The notes: generated by a model not told the origin, from the sequence alone. Shown: positions 1 to 12,213, counted from the stretch's first letter. The stretch is 64,000 nucleotides of DNA from Capitella teleta (GCA_000328365.1 KB305118.1:150923-214922); one strand, 5' to 3'. Made by a program: numbers and translations.

Positions 1-180
1 GTATGCAGATCAATCAGCTATCATTCTGCACTTACGAACTGCACGCTGCATCGATATTCGAAAACAACAAATCAAGCAATTTTATTGGCTGATTCATCTT
101 GGCAGTACTCTGTTTTGAAAAGAGGTGAGAATAATGATTCATCAATTTGTGTGTAATTCCATGTATATTAATTTTCAAAG

Positions 181-1014
181 AATCAAGCATTCGATGGAAA
201 GAAACCTTGTTCACGCGAACAGTGGAAAATGACGACCGAGTGCTGCAACATGAGAATAGAGAGAACTGTAAGATGGCGTGCATCAACGAAAACACCTTCA
301 CGTGCAAACATGTTGAGTTTGGGCAGTTTATCCCTGAATTCCTCGGGACCTGCTTCCTAAGTGCAGCCCCTCTCGCGGAAACCACAACTTTTGATGGAAC
401 GACAGGCATGCACGTTTATGAACCAGAGAAAATGACCTTTTCAGAAAGTGAGAGCTTAACTCGTATTGTGATATTGCATTTGTATACTTGTATATGCACA
501 GGGATGTGTCCGGGTGAGGCTTGGGTGAAGAGAGGTTCGTTTTGCTATCTGGTGTCATGCGATGTCGGGAACATGCAGTATGCCAGGGCGCAGTGTGCTT
601 CATATGAGGCGACATTGACATCTGTGCATGACATGAATGAAGGGCTCTTCATCGATTGGCTGGTCAAAAACGAGGCAGGCGTTGATAGTACCACGTGTAA
701 CACAGGGCACATGTACATAGGACTCAGCACCAACAATAACGGATCAAGTCAGTCATTTCGTCTTCTTATTTTTATAGTTTTGATTTTTGACCTTACTACT
801 TTTTCATGTCAATCTTTTAGCTTGGGAGTGGGATGATGGCTCAGCATACGATTACAGCCATTGGGAGGCTCCTGAGTCAACCTTACTTGAAACAATTCAG
901 CAGTGTGCAATTATTACTGGTGCATCATGGATCAACGTACCATGCCATAGTGGAGCGGGGTACGTTTGCAAGACGACTGCTGCGGGTCAGTGGAATAATA
1001 TGACATATTGTTAA
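181..1014 (+). CDS. PAN/Apple plus C-type lectin domain protein, 3' part of gene
   Basis: Three exons join in frame: 181-447, 502-747 and 821-1014 (stop TAA 1012-1014). The first begins at a splice acceptor in phase 1, so the start lies upstream or outside the window. Exon 1 encodes a PAN/Apple-like module with the cysteine pattern CKMACINENTFTCKH followed by GTCFLS. Exons 2-3 encode a C-type lectin-like domain: CPGEAWVKRGSFCY opening, the MYIGLS strand, then WEWDDGSAYDYSHW and the final Cys pair around INVPCHSGAGYVCK. The usual Ca-binding EPN/QPD triplet and WND are not obvious, so sugar binding may be altered or lost. Such proteins are normally secreted or surface recognition proteins. The 54-nt first intron (448-501) has no stop and is a multiple of three, so it can be read through. 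Family call is firm; function is inferred. Confidence 0.8.
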
Positions 1015-2175
1015 ATACTCCTTTTTTGGTGACTGGCAAAACCTGGACAACTTATGAAGTTAGAAGAAGAAAAAATATATAATTATAATTTAAAAACACA
1101 ATAATTATATGTTCCATTATTCTATAATCACTATGGCAATCTATATATACGTTGGCCTAATAATTATTATGTATTCGAACCATTGGCCAATTACATAAAG
1201 TGTGAAGGCCTTTACCCACTGCGCTAACACAGGTGTGGTCATTTGCAACTTTATAAAAACGTAAACATACATGTTTGATTTAGTTCCTCTGCGAAGCTTC
1301 CTCTGAAAGCTTCGAAGTGCTTGCATTTTTTTCGCTACAAATCTTCTGCGCAAGCCAGCCTGTCTTTGGGGTTTTTCCGCTTACTTTATTTATTATTTTA
1401 TATTATTTTTCCGTTTACTTTATTGAAAACAATTTGTGCCATATCAAAGATTACTAAAAGCAATCATGTTGGAACGTCTTGTACAATGAGCCGATCATTG
1501 AGCACAACAGCCACCACGAACCCAAAGGTAAGTCTCAAAATGTAGTAATTTGCATTTAAATTATATTTGTTAATGAAATTCTTACACAGGCTAATTTTGA
1601 AGGCATGTGACGCGTACAAAAAAGAAACACACCAAAGACCCGAATCTGGCTAAACCAAAAAAAAAAAAAAAAAAAAAAAACAACACGCTGGCTATACACA
1701 GAGAGAAAAAAAAAGGACAGGCCGCTTCATGTGAATAACAATTATCTACTTAAATTTTTTTCCAGCCAGCTGCACCAGGAGGAAGACTTTGGCGCCAAGA
1801 AGAGAAGGATCACGGATAGAATCGGCATTTTTATTTTAATCCCTTGTCACTTTCAACACTCGATTTCACGATCTCTAACGCGGTCACCACCAACTATTAT
1901 GTCATTATTCTTATTCGGTGTTTTGACTTTATACCCCGAAGGTATTCTCATTGTCAACCCGGAGAAATCAATCTAGAATCAATAAATGTCAATTTTAACA
2001 GTTTTGTGTGAAATTGAAGCTATACTGTTGTTATAATTATTTAGTCACAGAAAGGTACGGTTTCGGGGGCTTTTTCTGATGGTGGCAGAGCGATATTATC
2101 ACATACGAATATTCAAGTTGAGTGTCCATTTCGGCGACGAGCCACGTGGTCAGGTATCACACCGTCAATATCAAT
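1015..2175. other. intergenic stretch, no gene seen
   Basis: AT-rich DNA after the lectin gene. It holds a run of A near 1659-1680 and short chance ORFs on both strands. I see no domain, no convincing exon and no repeat shared with the rest of the window. Confidence 0.5.
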
Positions 2176-2820
2176 ATGTTGGGGGCGGCAAAGTCGATTG
2201 CGAGGTGTATAATGATAGCAAGCACGTTACTGCCGCTCTTGTTCTTCTTCCAGCCGACGGCGGCCAGTTTCGGCATGTTTGTTGGGAACTTGTCTGTACA
2301 TTATGTCGCTCGCGTTTGACGTTGCCAGAATCATTCAGCGCAACTGCACATTATTTTTAATTAAGGGATAAGTCACGGGAAGGAGATAGTTAAGCTCGGA
2401 TGAATTATGTTCAACTGAATCTGGAGCCAAATAACCGACGAGACAAAGTCGAGTTCCGTTCTTTTCTATTATACATCGGTTTATAAGTGTTGATAAAATT
2501 GGAATAACAATGATAGGATTAGCAGCATGACATGTTAGACAAACCATAGCAAATATTTATTTTTCTTATCTTTGTGTGATTTTTACACTGCGATCTGTTT
2601 TGTAACCCTTTCTTAGAAATGCGTAGCACAATTGAAAAGCATTGAGATCTTTAACAAGGCGTGGATTGACTACTTTTGGTCCACTCTGTATAATTACGAA
2701 ATCCCGAATCAGGGTTTCATTCACCGTGATTCGGATTCGTATGAATACTTAATCATAACAACCGCCAATGAGCGGAAGCGTTATGGTACTGAATTGTGGG
2801 ACTTTAACATAAGGGGAATG
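2176..2820 (+). CDS. possible two-exon secreted or membrane protein, unrecognised
   Basis: An ATG at 2176 opens a peptide with a hydrophobic stretch (ASTLLPLLFFFQ) that would suit a signal peptide or signal anchor; its frame stays open to about 2319. Near 2610, a pyrimidine stretch ending TTTCTTAG precedes an open frame to about 2916. Its first 70 residues look protein-like, rich in aromatic residues (for example WIDYFWSTLYNYE and YGTELWDFNIRG). I could not place a good donor to link the two pieces and do not recognise the product. It may be a real small gene, a decayed exon pair or chance. Confidence 0.2.
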
Positions 2821-2916
2821 GCGAGAGTGATTTATACTATTTGTTTACATGTATTTATACGCGTTCACTATGCACGGAATATGCTCTCAAATACACAATA
2901 CATGTTAAGCGCATAG

Positions 2917-4420
2917 AAACTAATTAATATTGTGCCATATAAATGAATGAATTATTATTATTGATTTTATTTACCATTGACACATTCTAATTGATGATAA
3001 TTTTATGGAATTCTAATTAACGACTCTAATTTTCTTTCCCAGCTGTGGTGACGAGAGTACAATTTAAATATTATAATTAAACATTAAATATTGCTTAATT
3101 TTTCTCATTAATGGGATCTGTGGGGTCAGTGAACGCAGCAATAGAAGTCCTTGAGATCAATCCTCTTCACCACTATGCTAGGTCTTCATTCATTTGTTGT
3201 CCAAAGGACATGCCACATAGAACTATAAAGAAGTGATTAGAATGCTTATAGGGTTCACGTGAGCAAAGAACAGAAAAACAATGTCCAGGTACGACAAAGC
3301 TGAAGAAAACAACAACTCTGTTCACGAACATGATTGAGTATCAGTACAAGAACTAGTTACTAGTCAAATTTCCGATCTACAATATATTCCCTCAGATTAC
3401 AATTAACATATTTTTTGAAAGTTTATGGATTTATATTTAAAACTGATCTTTGTGAAATTCAGCTCAAACTGTTCCGTTTCATGCATAAATCAAGCATAAA
3501 ACATCTTTCAATTGGCTATTTTCTCACTTTAAGAGTATGTGAAACCCGGGACATTCCATTAATACACTATTATGCAGTTTTCCTACAGTCAGCGTCAGCG
3601 TCATACACAGTGCTCTAATGGCATTCTTCGGTATTTTCCTTAATTATAGGTGTAAAGTAAAAAGAGCAAAAACCAATCGATTCACATGCTTTTCCTGGTT
3701 ATAGGACCTCCCAACGTGACACGTAAGCCATGCCTTAACTTTGAAAAGAGCAACTAAGGTACCACATTTCGACACTATACAATGTGTAATGCTATAGTAC
3801 ATGAACTTCTATCAGTACACACGCTAGTTACGGCTCAAATGGCATTTTTCCGTATTGTCCATAATTATAGGTGTAACGTGAAATGAGCTATCAATCAAGC
3901 GCTTCGCACGTTAATTAAGCCATCTTTGCTTGATAAAATAATGTCTCACCAAAATGTCGTCTGCTTGCAGATACTTGTGCATACACGGGATTTTACTTCC
4001 GGGGTAATGGGTCATACCCTATTGAGTGCAAAGTAAATCAAGATTATGCATAGAAAATTAGAGAGTTGGATATGTTCAAACTGCAAAACCATATAACTGA
4101 AAGAGTCATGAATTAATTAGTCAAAGATAAATTATTCATTGAATATTAACAATGCAATTGAATTTGAGCAAGACAGCATATTACTTTTTTATCATTTTTC
4201 ATTTCATTATATTGAATTTATTAGCATTTAAATGATGGACTTTTTGTTCCTCAAATTGCCCTGTTGGGTATATATACAAGCTCAAATCAGCAAAGAAAAA
4301 TCATTCGTGAGAATAACAAGGTAAGCGTCCTCTTGGAATTTTATCAGATCCATCAAAGAGACCCGTCAAATCAGGACGCAGCACTGTATCAAAGATTCAT
4401 TATTCATTTCCACTTTCCAG
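2917..4420. other. intergenic stretch upstream of the arylsulfatase
   Basis: AT-rich DNA without a supported gene. It contains an imperfect direct repeat (listed separately) and presumably the arylsulfatase promoter. A short run 4264-4420 before the start codon ends in a pyrimidine-rich CTTTCCAG directly before the ATG, so a 5' UTR intron is possible. Confidence 0.4.
3617..3889 (+). repeat. imperfect direct repeat pair
   Basis: Two copies of about 52 bp lie at 3617-3668 and 3838-3889. They share ATGGCATT, then CGTATT or GGTATT, then AATTATAGGTGTAA. Origin unknown. Confidence 0.6.
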
Positions 4421-6927
4421 ATGAAGGCACTACTCATTTTGAGCGTTCTAGCCGTTGTGGCTTTGGCAACCGCGCGTATTCGGAGAAGGCAAGGAGACAG
4501 CAAGCCCAACATTATCTGGTTCTTTGCTGACGATTACGGTAGGCAATTTTTGTGACATGATAATGTTATGTAACATAAACGTGATACTTTCAGGATACCA
4601 CGATGCCGGCTACAGAAACAGCGACATCCACACACCAAACATTGACCAGCTGGTTGCAGATGGCATCAGTTTCACCAACGCCTACTCCGCTCAACAGTGT
4701 TCACCGTGTGTTTCCACTCACTTTAATGTTGTCTATATTCAGCAAGTACTGTTAAATGTATTGCTCCTTCAGGTCACGTAGCTCATTCCTCTCCGGAAGA
4801 TACGCGTACACGTCTGGCATGCAAGTGAGAATTATAATCAGCTTTGCGTTGAGGGTTCTGACTGCACTGTTATATTCCAGCACGGCGTCATCAGCGATAC
4901 AGCGGCCCATTGCATGGATTTGAAATACAATTTCCTCTCAGACTATTTAAAGGAACTCAATTACAATACCCACGCCTCTGGCAAGTGAGTTAATTACTAT
5001 GTGCTTGCAAGACATACTTTGATGAATTTCATCGTACACAGATGGCATTTGGGTTATTGCAATAAGGAATGCACTCCCACCTACAGAGGTTTCGACACTT
5101 TCTCCGGAGGTTACTCCGGTGAGGGCAAGTACTACGAGCACACCACATTCCAAGGAATGTACGATTGGCATAATGGCACGAAGCTTGACCGCTCAGCCTC
5201 TGGCATCCACTCCCAGGATTTGATAGAGGCTGATCTGTTGAATCAGCTGGATGAGAATGATGGCACTCCATTATTCTACTATGCTGCCTTCCACAACACT
5301 CATAGTCCCATGCAAGTGAGCAGCACATCACAGCAGAAAATTCCATCGATTGCTTTGTGATTTTTTTTTAGCCGAAGCCTGAACATGAGGCACTCTACGA
5401 TGATTTGGACGCACCCTCAACTCGCAAGAAATACCTCGGTGAGCAACTCATATAGCCGACTCAGTCCTGCAATGTAGCTTGGTCGTTAAAACCACCTTCC
5501 AAACATTCCAATGCCACTTGCAATGTGAGGGAATAAGAGATCCAGGCCTAAAGCTAATTCTTCACAAAAGAGGGTGGAAACGCCTGTATCACCAAACAGG
5601 AGCCATAGAATAGCTATGCTCTTGCTAGTCACGGGATAATTTCTCAATATGCTCTTTCTCTTCATGCAGGTCTTGTTTCTGGTATGGATGCTGTCATTGG
5701 CAAGGTTGTTGCCAAACTGAAAGAGAAAGACATGTTCGACAACACCTACATCTTTTTCAGCTCTGACGTAAGAATTAACTCATTCGCCATAACAATAGAC
5801 AATAATTCCATTCACATAGAACGGTGGCGATGTGCACGAGGGGGATAACTCACCAAAACGAGGTGCTAAGTCATCTCTGTTTGATGGTGGTTGCCATGCA
5901 CACAGCTGGGCCAGCAGCCCTCTGCTTAAGAAGAAAGGGGTCGAGGCGGATGGGTGAGTGTTTGCATAGTTCTCACATCATAGACATTGTAATTCTTTTT
6001 GATAGTCTCCTTCACATCACCGATTGGCTCCCTACCATTGTGAAACTTGCAGGTGGAGAGGTGCCTGAGTCTGGTAGGTCATTTCCCTGTCTATGGCTGA
6101 CGCTTGCGAATTCAATGGTCTATTGTTGCAGACGGCATCGATGGTATTGAGCAGGTCGACCTGATCACCAATGCTGGCCCTTCAAAGAGGACGGACATGA
6201 TCTACAACATTGACATGGAATTGGAAATTGGAACGCCCGACTTCGGTGCAATGGCTGCCAGGTACATGAAGTGTTTTAAAAATTACATTGCGTTCATCGC
6301 ATGTTTTGATCTTAATCATATAGAGACCTGCGTTACAAGCTCATTTGGGGCTTTGAAGGAAGGAGCGATGGCTACGGCATGGGTGCCCAATTCATCTACG
6401 AGGTAGATCGTGTGCTCGACGTTGTCAAGGAAGCTGACGCTGTCGTTGAGAATGTTGACAAAAGAGGAGGTCCCTACCCTATGAACACTCAGCAGCATCA
6501 TATCCTAAGAACCTACATGCAAACCAAACTAGTCACTCTCGATGACATTGAAGCAGGCACCGGTCCCATGATGCTGTTTGATCTGCAGGGTTGGTCTTGA
6601 CCACGTGTGTATTCGCTGCTTTGATACTTTCCTTGCGATTCCAGAGGATCCCAATGAGACCACTGACTTGTCTGCATCCACCGACCCAGAACACCAAGCG
6701 GCCAAACTGAAGCTGATCGAAATGCTGCGCAGCGCCATCCAGGGCCCGAAGTATTACGTAAGCAATACACCATACTATGTACGAATCCACGATGCAATAT
6801 CATAATTTGTATTCAGAAACTGAACCCTGTGTTTTGGGGAACAGCAAGTGATGCCTTCGATGGTGTTAAGCAGGGCAATGCATTGACGCCTGGGTGGTGC
6901 GAAGACATTTTCCCTGGAAGTAAATAA
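4421..6927 (+). CDS. arylsulfatase (ARSB/I/J-like), complete 13-exon gene
   Basis: Exons: 4421-4538, 4594-4705, 4773-4824, 4881-4984, 5042-5315, 5372-5438, 5670-5767, 5820-5953, 6006-6073, 6132-6261, 6324-6589, 6645-6757, 6817-6927. The joined frame is 1647 nt, 548 residues, typical for the family. The N-terminus is a signal peptide (MKALLILSVLAVVALATA), then the metal-binding opening NIIWFFADDYG. The catalytic motif CSPSRSSFLSGR is rebuilt across the exon 2/3 junction; its Cys is the one normally converted to formylglycine. GKWHLG sits at the exon 4/5 junction, HNTHSPMQ ends exon 5 and EDPNETTDL lies in exon 12. All expected active-site motifs are present, so the enzyme should be active, removing sulfate esters in lysosomes or outside the cell. 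Twelve introns are 52-67 nt except one of 231 nt. Its exact substrate cannot be read from sequence. Confidence 0.93.
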
Positions 6928-7003
6928 ACAGAGACGAACCTTCAAGGTTTCTATCCTCGCATTACATTCTCACGTCATGAATGTATTGGTGAAGATTCAC
7001 ACG

Positions 7004-7009
7004 AATAAA
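7004..7009 (+). terminator. polyadenylation signal AATAAA of the arylsulfatase
   Basis: Canonical AATAAA about 77 bases after the stop codon, at a normal 3' UTR distance. Confidence 0.7.
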
Positions 7010-7257
7010 TATTCGCCTCAGAAAAAAAAAATTCTTGAACGCTTATATATCAGTATAATGTTTTAGACACGTAATTATGATTAATAAATTAGCATTGAAA
7101 ATACCATTGCTTCCTTCTAAGACTTACAAAGGTCACAAAGTTCATCCAATTCAAAGATTTTTATGGCGTCTGACACTGTTCTCCAAGTTTTTTTTTTTTT
7201 TTTTCGGCAGTTCAATTACCAAACTAAAGAGCAAACATCTCACGTTTGAATAAAGAT

Positions 7258-7318
7258 TAGCTCCCCAAGGGTAGCGGAGTAGTGGTGTGTGTGCACTACG
7301 CTACGGCTTGGGGAGCTA
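7258..7318. mobile_element. 60-bp hairpin element, copy 1 (MITE-like)
   Basis: 61 bp running from TAGCTCCCCAAGG to its inverted match CTTGGGGAGCTA. The inner parts GGTAGCGGAG and CTACGCTACGG also pair. Two more copies lie at 12759-12821 and 13054-13118. The shared ends TAGCTCCCC/GGGGAGCTA suggest insertion at TA, as in tiny non-autonomous DNA transposons. Confidence 0.7.
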
Positions 7319-8054
7319 AATAAAGATCAACTATAATGCCCAACATAACACCAAATTCGCATGACATACTCCATAATTAATCATTCAAGTCCAAAATAAT
7401 AATTTCCTGACCTCATTTTCATTGTATAAAAGAGACACGATCACAAACAGCGTATATTCACTGGTTCTAATTTTCACACAAATCGGTTTGGCTTAAATAA
7501 TTATTTGCAGCAAGACCACCCACGACAAAAAAAAAAAGGTTGCTATGGTAACGGATCAACACAAACGATTTGGCTTCGTCGCCTCGAGTTCGAAAATGAT
7601 GATAAATCATTAACCTCTTGAGTTATAGGGTTAATAACATATCGCTTGAATTCGACTGGTGGTCATCTAATGTAACAATAAAACAGACCCACAACAAAAT
7701 AATTGAGTGTTTTTGCCCAATTTATGTGCCAGGATAGGTCGCTAGTTTGAATTTAGATTACCTCATTCTTAAGGATAATTTACATAGTGTTCTGATTATT
7801 ATGCTTATACATTAAGATATCCATTTGATCGAGTGAGTGTTACAAGTTATAGAGTTTATTATATAGTTCCTATATTTGTAGGCCTGATTGAGCAAACTCG
7901 TTGATTTGTTCAAAATTTGATGAAATTGTAAGAGCACAAATAAAACTTCTTTGTTCAATTTATTACAGTTAATTTAACACTAAACATTGCCCTTCATGTC
8001 TGGTCAATCTATAACAATAACTTAGTCCTTGACCTGGAAGAACCCTCGGACATT

Positions 8055-8440
8055 CAAAGAATCAACATCCTTCAACATGAATCTTGCAAATAATATAACG
8101 ATTTCTTTTCACAATGTGAAGCTTCATGCCACTTTTGGTAAACAAACAAGAATTTTCATTGCTTAGTACCACTATTACTTCACATGCCATGACACCTGTC
8201 TGAACAGAGAATAACTTTAAAGAATATGTTGGGAGTACTTTGGACATACAATACATTGTCGACCATAACTGGTACGAATTTATAATTTGTATCACTGGAC
8301 ATGACACACACTGTCCCTCTGCCTTCAACAACACCCTTCTTCCTCGAACCGTCGGCCAACTCGACACGTTCGGCTGAGCAACACATCGTGTGGCTGCAAT
8401 TGCTACAATAAAGGAATCAAATATGACGTGTAGCACTCAT
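8055..8440 (-). mobile_element. Ty1/copia-like LTR retrotransposon fossil (protease / pre-integrase part)
   Basis: On the minus strand a segment reads VELADGSRKKG, then GRGTVC and VDNVLYVQSTPN. This is the pattern that follows the protease and leads into the pre-integrase part of Copia polyproteins (ADGS, G-GTV, NVLYV). Only this short part is present: no LTRs, integrase or reverse transcriptase are visible nearby. The copy is broken, with at least one break. It looks old, though the protein pattern is still readable. Confidence 0.5.
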
Positions 8441-8520
8441 TGTTCTCGCAAAACAGAACTCGTTTTCCACTAATTCTTTATCATAATTATCTTCATAATT
8501 CAAGACATGATAACATGGTG

Positions 8521-8660
8521 GAGTTTTACGACTCCACCCAACCCATTCGGATGATACGGGCGCCAGAAGAGAAGGCCCGGGACCGGGGTTTCCCCCTACT
8601 CTTATCAATAAAACCCAAGGGATCTTTATCCTGCATCCCACCATTGGGCAGCACTGCAGT
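8521..8660. repeat. dispersed repeat, copy A
   Basis: The first 43 bp (ACTCCACCCAACCCATTCGG, then GATACGGGCGCC) recur inverted at 18967-19014. The later part (CCCGGGACCGGGGTTTCCC, then ATAAA and ATCCTG) recurs in direct orientation at 58795-58915. Family unknown. Confidence 0.6.
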
Positions 8661-8710
8661 GACCGAAGAATTATAATTATAACGAATTACAATTATTATT
8701 CATAATCATA

Positions 8711-8806
8711 ACGCCCGTGGCCTGATCGGGTCTTGAACCTAAGACCTCGACCGCCCGCGGTCTGCATAGGATTGCAGTCAGCCGGTCGAACTGACTGAGA
8801 TATTCG
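8711..8806 (-). repeat. tRNA-derived SINE-like sequence
   Basis: The minus strand shows an A-box-like TCTCAGTCAGTTCGACCGG and, about 50 nt downstream, a B-box-like GGTTCAAGACC. This is the spacing of a tRNA promoter. The arms do not make a good full cloverleaf, so a SINE head is likelier than a working tRNA gene. Confidence 0.5.
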
Positions 8807-9493
8807 GTGCTCCTTTAATAATTCAAGAAGCCAAAAAGCTACTGTGTTTGGAATGGGACACTCAGGAAATAATATTTACTACCACAGCCAGTGTAGAAAG
8901 CAGTCCTGGCAAAGTAATTTTAACACAATGGTAATAATAATCAACATATAATATTAATGATAAAAATCATAAATTCAGACCAAAAATTGAACCAGTATAT
9001 GATATTTATTACAATACACATGTATATAATATGCGTACATGTATAAATATTGAATTTACACTTACGTCCATTTCATAGCAGTACAGCACCAATCACCTAT
9101 ATCACACGATATGAACGCCTTCGTTAGCACGAGAGATGCAGGGTGAAAGAGAAATAATTAATACGGCCGTAATGGCCTCCACCAACAAAAAATGCAGCAT
9201 ACATGGAATTAGATGCGGTCCTGCGCCCTATTTCCAAGTAGCTCATTCTGGACTTCTGGCTTTGAATACACAGCAGTGAGCATATTTCACTCAAATTAAG
9301 GAGTTTAATTAATCCCATGTTACAGTATATGCAGAGGCTGTGAGTGTTTAGATTCAAGAGATTTTCATCGCTTGCATTTTATCACAGATATATAATATGT
9401 AAGTCCAATTATAATCTTATGATAATTTAGGTTACAAAAGCAGAATCGTATAATTTTCAAGAAATCTAGGTAGAAAGAGGAGCTGTATCCAGG
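8807..9493. other. intergenic stretch, no supported gene
   Basis: Contains a 77-codon minus-strand ORF at 9124-9357, which could be the end of the RING gene's 3' UTR or chance. No motif recognised. Confidence 0.35.
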
Positions 9494-9689
9494 TCAGAGG
9501 TGAGTGAAGTGTTGCTCGTGCTGATGTACAACTGACATTTGACGCCTTTTCTTTTTTGGGAAGAACAATAACAAAAAAGCCTGAAAACACAGGCGTCATA
9601 TATGAAACATGGAATTGAAGGTGATCGTTACGTACCAAGAAGGTTCATAATCTGTAAGATCCAAGGAAGTTGTGTGACCTAAAAATTAA

Positions 9690-9738
<49 letters not shown>

Positions 9739-12213
9739 GTAATAATAATAATAATAATTTTTCAATCAATCAAAAAAATGTAGCGACAGAAGGAAAATCA
9801 CTTTTGTGCCACATAATTGAAAAAATAAACATAGACATGGAGAACCAATCAAATATTATACATGTACATGTACAGTAAAACCTTTCTATAACAACCACTC
9901 TGGGGACTGATTCCAAACAATCACTAAAGGCAGGTGCTGAAGTGCATCTTGAGCCAGCTTGTGACAAGTGATGGGGAGACTATAGCACCCCCTCATAATT
10001 ACTGAACGGAGTTGTTCTCCTCATAAATAATCTTTTTTTTTCACGTTTTTAATTGAGGCTTTGAGTGCAGCTCACATCTGGAGACAGAGAGGGAGGGGGA
10101 GCTATTCAGCTACTCAACTCGTAAGGGCAAGCAGCGAACACATGAATTTCGATTGGCAATTCTGCCCAACAGGCACCTGGTCCTTATACACAGGGTCGAG
10201 TGTCAATTGGAACTGATTATGACCGGTCGCTTTGTACAGGTGGTCGCTGAATTCAGGGTCACTTACAATTAAAGTTGTCGAGCGGATTTTAGAGTGGTCG
10301 CACAGGACAGAAAATCGCTGACTACAGGTAGTCGCTAAAATAGATTTTACTGTATCATATACTTTGTTTGTTCTATTAACTTTTATGCAAAGATCTTACC
10401 TTCATGACACGCCTTCCTACACGGTTCACAGATGACTGCAATTAAAAGGAATTTTACTAAGATGAAAGCAGAAAGATCGCACAACCTACACTCCTTTTTA
10501 CACTCCCTACAACTGTAATAATTCATCGTTGTCGGTCTAGCAACCTGCTTTTGCCTGAAGCAGGGTTTAGGGGTGTCTTTCTCCAGAACAAAATTCCCAG
10601 CAATCAGCAACTTTGAGCCGGATTTCTGTGAAAATCATGGAAATATTTTAAAATAGTAAAAGTTACCACACAAAAAAAAACATTCATTTATTTGACAAGA
10701 GAAAATTTATTTGTATAGTTGTGTACCATTTTGTTTTGTTCAATCGAAGCGCTCTCACCATTGAGTATTGCATAACAGGTATAGAAGTGTCGCTTAATTC
10801 TGTGACTTCATTTGTAGTAAGTTCATTTGAGGTCAACTGCTCCAACGAGGGAACTTCGGTCAATGGACTGTAATCAAAAATAGCAAATGACTAAACAGAT
10901 TTAATTCACAGAAAAAATAATCAATCAACACAAGTAATGTTGAATGAGATATCTCCAACAATTTAATGTCATTCCCTCTCTTTTCTTCATTAAGTTTTTC
11001 ATAATTATAGTTAAGGTATTCTGCCTGATGCATGACGGGATATTGACTTTAACGCACCTGCAGAGAAAGTATCTAGCTTCTTCATCCCATTTTGCTATCT
11101 CCATTTGTTTCTGCTGCATGCTCTGCATAACCATGGATCTCAAATCATCCAGACTGAAAAAAAAAAAAAATGTTAGCCCAATCAGTTTTTCTTTGATTTC
11201 CTGTGATAATTAGGGGGTTTTGCTTATTTCTGCTTTCCTGGTTTTTTTTTTAACTTTCCAAAAAGCTCACCTATCTTGCATCTTCAATTGAAATTCCAGC
11301 TCAGAATTCAGCGTAGGAATTTCCACATATATACTGACGGGCAGAACGTCAAATTTCGGCAGATTCGCATTCAAGAATCTGAGATAAAATGATAATTTTA
11401 AGACAAATGAATTTATGATCATAAATGAAATACTCGTTATATTGCACAGCCATTAACTCTCCACATCTCATGAACTTTTCATGAAGTTTCTTCAGATCAA
11501 GTGCATGCTTCTCGGTTTCCTGTTGATCCCTATTCAGACGGCTGTTGAAATTCTTCCGAAGATCATCTTCTTTCACCTTATGATCGGCTTTTAGGTCGGA
11601 GAAGAAGTAATCTTGAGCATCCACACTCTGTTTCAGGTGTTCTGTAAAAAAATTAAAGGTGAGAAGATCCAGTCCCTAGTTTCATCATGAAATATACCTT
11701 TAAGAACTGCTATGACAGGGGAAGCAAAGTCATGTTCATCAATTGCGTCTTGTTGCAGAACTGTTGAAATATCAAATGTGTGCAACGACTTGATTCATCA
11801 TCTCCTTACCATTTTGCAAAACTGACTGCTCCACTTTTGTTCTTTCTTTTGATAAGAATTCTGAAGAAAATACAAGTTCAAAAATGTTGATAGCTTATCC
11901 TCAATCACAATTCTCACTCACCAATCAGTTTGTCAAAGTCAAGGTCAAATAGTAAATCATTCTTGGAAATGTTTCTTTTGCATAACGGGCACTCATTATA
12001 GAGATCAAGACATCCAGTAATGCATTCCATGCAAAATCTATGCATGCATGGCGTAAGAGATGTTTTCTTGAATGTATCACGGCAAACTGAACACTCCAAA
12101 TGCTCCTTCCATGTTCGATCCTGAAATAAGGAAGTTTTGAAATTTGAAAAATAAATGTTGTACTTATTATACGCAATTACGAAGATCCAAATTTTATCGA
12201 AAGTTTGACACTC
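9494..12213 (-). CDS. RING-finger protein with coiled coil and C-terminal Cys/His cluster, 5' incomplete
   Basis: Minus-strand exons, in transcript order: 12213-12181, 12120-11922, 11860-11810, 11760-11698, 11641-11434, 11378-11271, 11153-11058, 10867-10759, 10625-10490, 10435-10400, 9651-9636 and 9545-9494. They keep one frame of about 368 residues to a TGA at 9496-9494. Exon 2 carries a C3HC4 RING (CSVCRDTF, PCMHRFCMEC, CPLCKRN). The middle exons are charged and helical, as in a TRIM-like coiled coil. Exons 9-10 give CRECKKEFICEPCRKACH, a compact zinc-binding cluster reminiscent of half of a UBR-like finger. Likely an E3 ubiquitin ligase; substrate unknown. The first listed exon starts at an acceptor, so the start codon is upstream and was not found. 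The last two exons, one only 16 nt, are the least certain. An inverted-repeat transposon and an ATT microsatellite sit in the intron before them. Confidence 0.7.
9685..9758. repeat. (AAT)n microsatellite
   Basis: About 24 AAT units with a few changes, inside the last large intron of the RING gene. Confidence 0.9.
9871..10354. mobile_element. non-autonomous DNA transposon with TACAGTAAAA terminal inverted repeats
   Basis: The left end TACAGTAAAACCTTTCTATA is mirrored at the right end (TAGATTTTACTGTA, reverse complement TACAGTAAAATCTA). Inside are short repeated phrases such as GTCGCTGA, GTCGCT and CGACCAC near both ends. I see no transposase, so this is about 480 bp of non-autonomous element in a host intron. 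The ends and TA context fit a Tc1/mariner/pogo-type family; such GTCGCTAT-rich repeats are common in marine invertebrates. Confidence 0.6.

Larger units (their letters stand above)
6928..8054. other. intergenic stretch after the arylsulfatase
   Basis: Holds the arylsulfatase 3' UTR, a poly-T run near 7190-7204 and one copy of the 60-bp hairpin element. No coding region seen. Confidence 0.5.
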
